From: an uncultured Thermoleophilia bacterium
GTDB lineage: Bacteria > Actinomycetota > Thermoleophilia > UBA2241
Assembly (NCBI GenBank): GCA_903912585.1
Contig: CAIWHY010000352.1
Coordinates: 1 to 7,789 of the forward strand
DNA: 7,789 bases
Direction of reading: 5' to 3'
Shown: positions 6,370-7,789 of the stretch, piece by piece
Numbering within the stretch: the stretch's first letter is position 1
Layout: each line of letters starts with the position of its first letter
The notes under the pieces: model-generated
The model's database searches: none
What the model saw: the letters and a program-made list of their open reading frames with translations, nothing else
What the model was told of the DNA's origin: nothing
Made by a program: the position numbers and the translations under genes

Positions 6370-6400
6370 AGTATAGCCGAGGGCGCCGGGCCGGCGGCAA
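6370..6400 (-). promoter_or_regulatory. Predicted promoter giving a leaderless carbonic anhydrase transcript
   Basis: On the minus strand, TTGCCG (6400-6395) and TATACT (6375-6370) are separated by 19 bases, slightly long. Only six bases (GCCGCC) lie between TATACT and the ATG at 6363, so transcription should begin at or beside the A of the start codon. This fits the absence of any Shine-Dalgarno sequence. Leaderless starts with this spacing are common in actinobacteria. Confidence 0.6.
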
Positions 6401-6407
6401 CGCCGGC
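6390..6407 (+). repeat. Short inverted repeat with GCAA loop
   Basis: In the divergent spacer, GCCGGCG and CGCCGGC form a perfect 7-bp stem around a GCAA (GNRA) tetraloop when read on the plus strand, 24 bases before the glyoxalase ATG. It overlaps the -35 region of the opposing carbonic anhydrase promoter. It could fold in the glyoxalase leader if transcription starts upstream of it, but runs of G and C make such stems common here, so function is uncertain. Confidence 0.3.
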
Positions 6408-6430
6408 GCCGCCCAGAACGGAGGGTCGAG

Positions 6431-6805
6431 ATGAAGTTCGTACACGTGGCGACGAGGACCAGGGATCTGGATGCGGCCATCGCGTTCTACGCGGCCTTGG
6501 GCATGAAGGAGATGCGCCGCTCCGAGCTCGAGAAGGGCAAGGCGACGCTGGTGTTCATCGCGCCGCCCGAGGGCAACTTCGCCATCGAGCTCGTCTACAA
6601 CTGGGGCAAGGACGACGGCTACGAGGGCGGCGAGCGCTTCGGCCACTTCGCCTTCGACGTCGAGGACATCGACGCCGTCCTGCCGGGGATCGTCGCGGCC
6701 GGCGGCACCGTGCAGCGCGAGCCGTACCTGCTCGAGGGCGGCGGCCCGCGCATCGCCTTTGTCGGCGACCCGGACGGCAACCCGGTCGAGCTCATCCAGC
6801 GCTGA
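6431..6805 (+). CDS. gloA: Glyoxalase I (lactoylglutathione lyase), VOC family
   Basis: A 124-residue vicinal-oxygen-chelate protein made of two beta-alpha-beta-beta-beta modules (about 1-60 and 68-124). It isomerises the hemithioacetal of methylglyoxal and a thiol to a lactoyl thioester. All four metal ligands expected for glyoxalase I are present: His5 (FVHVATR), Glu53 (IELVYNWG), His72 (GHFAFDV) and Glu120 (NPVELIQ). The ELVYNWG signature and the GDPDGNPVEL ending favour true glyoxalase I over a generic dioxygenase or resistance protein of the same fold. The thiol may be glutathione, although most actinobacteria use mycothiol or another thiol, so the cosubstrate is open. The ATG at 6431 has GGAGG six bases upstream. 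It is divergent from the carbonic anhydrase homologue and convergent, with an 8-base gap, with the gene at the right edge. Confidence 0.9.
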   Translation: MKFVHVATRTRDLDAAIAFYAALGMKEMRRSELEKGKATLVFIAPPEGNFAIELVYNWGKDDGYEGGERFGHFAFDVEDIDAVLPGIVAAGGTVQREPYLLEGGGPRIAFVGDPDGNPVELIQR

Positions 6806-6813
6806 AGCGGCGG

Positions 6814-7789
6814 CTACGCGTACCGCGGCATGCTGTCGCGGCTCCAGCCCATGCGCCCGGCGCTGAAGGCGCGCGGCGCGGCGAGCAGGCAGAGGATGCC
6901 GAGCAGGACGTAGTAGGAGAGGTTCAGGTTGTTGGCCGTGCTGGTGACGGCGATGGCGAGGCAGTAGAAGCCGCCGGCGCCGGCCAGCAGCGCGATCAGG
7001 CCCCAGGCGAAGCGATGCGGCAGGGGGCTGAGCTCGAGGATGAGCGCGGCGAGGAACACCGCCGGCGGGAACAGGAGCAGCGGGAGCGCGGCGAGCTGGC
7101 CGGCGCTGACCCCGTTGAGGTCGACGGCCGGCGTCGTCGCCGCGTAGAAGGCCTCGTAGATCTGCCAGGCGAGGCTGGCGATCAGGAACAGGATCACCAC
7201 GAGCCGGCCGATGAACTGGCGGTCGTGCCGCGTCATCGAGGGCAGGCGGCGATTCCAGGCGCGCGAGCGCCGCCAGGCGCGCGCGATGACCACGATCCCG
7301 ATCACGAGGAACGCCGGCAGGAGCACCCAGGGCCTCGCCGTGAACCAGGGGAACCAGGAGAGCGGCGGCCAGGTCTCCTCGAGAAGCTTGAAGGTGGTGG
7401 CGCCGACCTTCGGCATGATCTGGATGACGTGAGGCTGGACGCCGCCGCCCTGGAGGACGTCGACGCTGAGCGCCGTGAGGTCCGCGATCCGAAGCCGATG
7501 CTTCACCGTCGTGTAGGGCGGCATGGGCGTCCCGTTGTCCTCCGACTTGACCAGCGGCCAGGTCGCCGAGACGTCCCGCTTGGCCGCAGCCGGCCACGCG
7601 AACGTGACCGTCGCGCCGGCGGGAGCCGCCTGCGTGCCTCCCCATGTCTTGACACTCGACTTGTAGGTCACGCCCTGCAGCACGGCCGCCACCTGCGGGT
7701 CGGCGAGCGCGGCCGTGACGTAGGCGGCGTTGGGATCGGGCCCGGCCGGCTGGGCGGCCGCCGCGCCGGCCGCGCCGGGGAGCGCAGCC
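6814..7789 (-). CDS. Exported/membrane protein of unknown function, 5'-truncated by the window edge
   Basis: The frame is open to the right edge without a stop, giving at least 324 residues; the true start lies beyond 7789. The first visible residues are Ala/Pro/Gly-rich (ALPGAAGAAAAQPAG), which looks like the end of a signal sequence or a flexible linker. An ATG-less internal GTG at 7692 is therefore probably not the start. Next comes a polar domain of about 130 residues (7740-7340), likely beta-rich and outside the membrane, with KHRLRIADLTALSVDVLQGG in its second half. Then come about five membrane helices (roughly 7332-7276, 7215-7141, 7098-7030, 7011-6943 and 6921-6865), with a basic cytosolic loop RRSRAWNRR after the first. 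The protein ends in SRDSMPRYA. I recognise no family and see no catalytic motif. It is convergent with glyoxalase I, overlapping neither gene. Confidence 0.7.
   Translation of the reverse strand, partial: AALPGAAGAAAAQPAGPDPNAAYVTAALADPQVAAVLQGVTYKSSVKTWGGTQAAPAGATVTFAWPAAAKRDVSATWPLVKSEDNGTPMPPYTTVKHRLRIADLTALSVDVLQGGGVQPHVIQIMPKVGATTFKLLEETWPPLSWFPWFTARPWVLLPAFLVIGIVVIARAWRRSRAWNRRLPSMTRHDRQFIGRLVVILFLIASLAWQIYEAFYAATTPAVDLNGVSAGQLAALPLLLFPPAVFLAALILELSPLPHRFAWGLIALLAGAGGFYCLAIAVTSTANNLNLSYYVLLGILCLLAAPRAFSAGRMGWSRDSMPRYA

Noticed and set aside
5726..7645. 639-codon open frame on the minus strand across the carbonic anhydrase and glyoxalase genes
   Set aside because: It lies out of frame with, or antisense to, three supported genes, and its translation is compositionally biased.
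36..7789. A shared carbonyl-detoxification island (aminotransferase, sirtuin, glyoxalase, carbonic anhydrase)
   Set aside because: The genes lie in separate, divergent or convergent units with individual promoters; proximity alone does not support one system.

Overview
The window is very GC-rich DNA (roughly 70% or more by eye, with the third codon position almost always G or C) and is densely packed with ordinary chromosomal genes. Proteins rich in Ala, Arg and Asp, strong GGAGG-type ribosome sites on most genes, one apparently leaderless gene with a TANNNT box six bases before its ATG, and a PIG-V-type mannosyltransferase all fit an actinobacterium, perhaps a Thermoleophilia-like lineage. 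That placement is inference; another high-GC phylum is possible. I see no RNA gene, CRISPR array, phage gene or insertion sequence.

Layout. On the minus strand from 2872 down to 1327 lies a tight three-gene unit: a four-helix membrane protein of unknown function, a second four-helix membrane protein with an acidic repeat tail, and a DUF3870 protein, with gaps of 12 and 13 bases. It ends in a perfect 24-bp palindrome inside the DUF3870 stop region. After a 163-base spacer with its own promoter and a clean 14-bp inverted repeat comes a class V aminotransferase of the alanine/serine-glyoxylate type (1163-36). Divergently, on the plus strand, a PIG-V/GT-C mannosyltransferase (2978-4315) is followed 17 bases later by a class III (CobB/SIRT5-like) sirtuin (4333-5094).

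On the right, two minus-strand genes, a YdeI/OmpD-associated-like protein (5720-5136) and a gamma-class carbonic anhydrase homologue (6363-5821), converge on the sirtuin. A glyoxalase I gene (6431-6805) is divergent from the carbonic anhydrase. It converges, only 8 bases away, with a minus-strand gene for an exported or membrane protein that runs off the right edge.

Functional links are loose. The aminotransferase and glyoxalase handle glyoxylate-type and methylglyoxal-type carbonyl metabolites, and the sirtuin removes acyl marks from lysines, but they sit in separate transcription units. I did not find a clear new multi-gene system. The parts that most merit a second look are the promoter/operator before the aminotransferase, the membrane-pair plus DUF3870 operon, and the unidentified membrane protein at the right edge.
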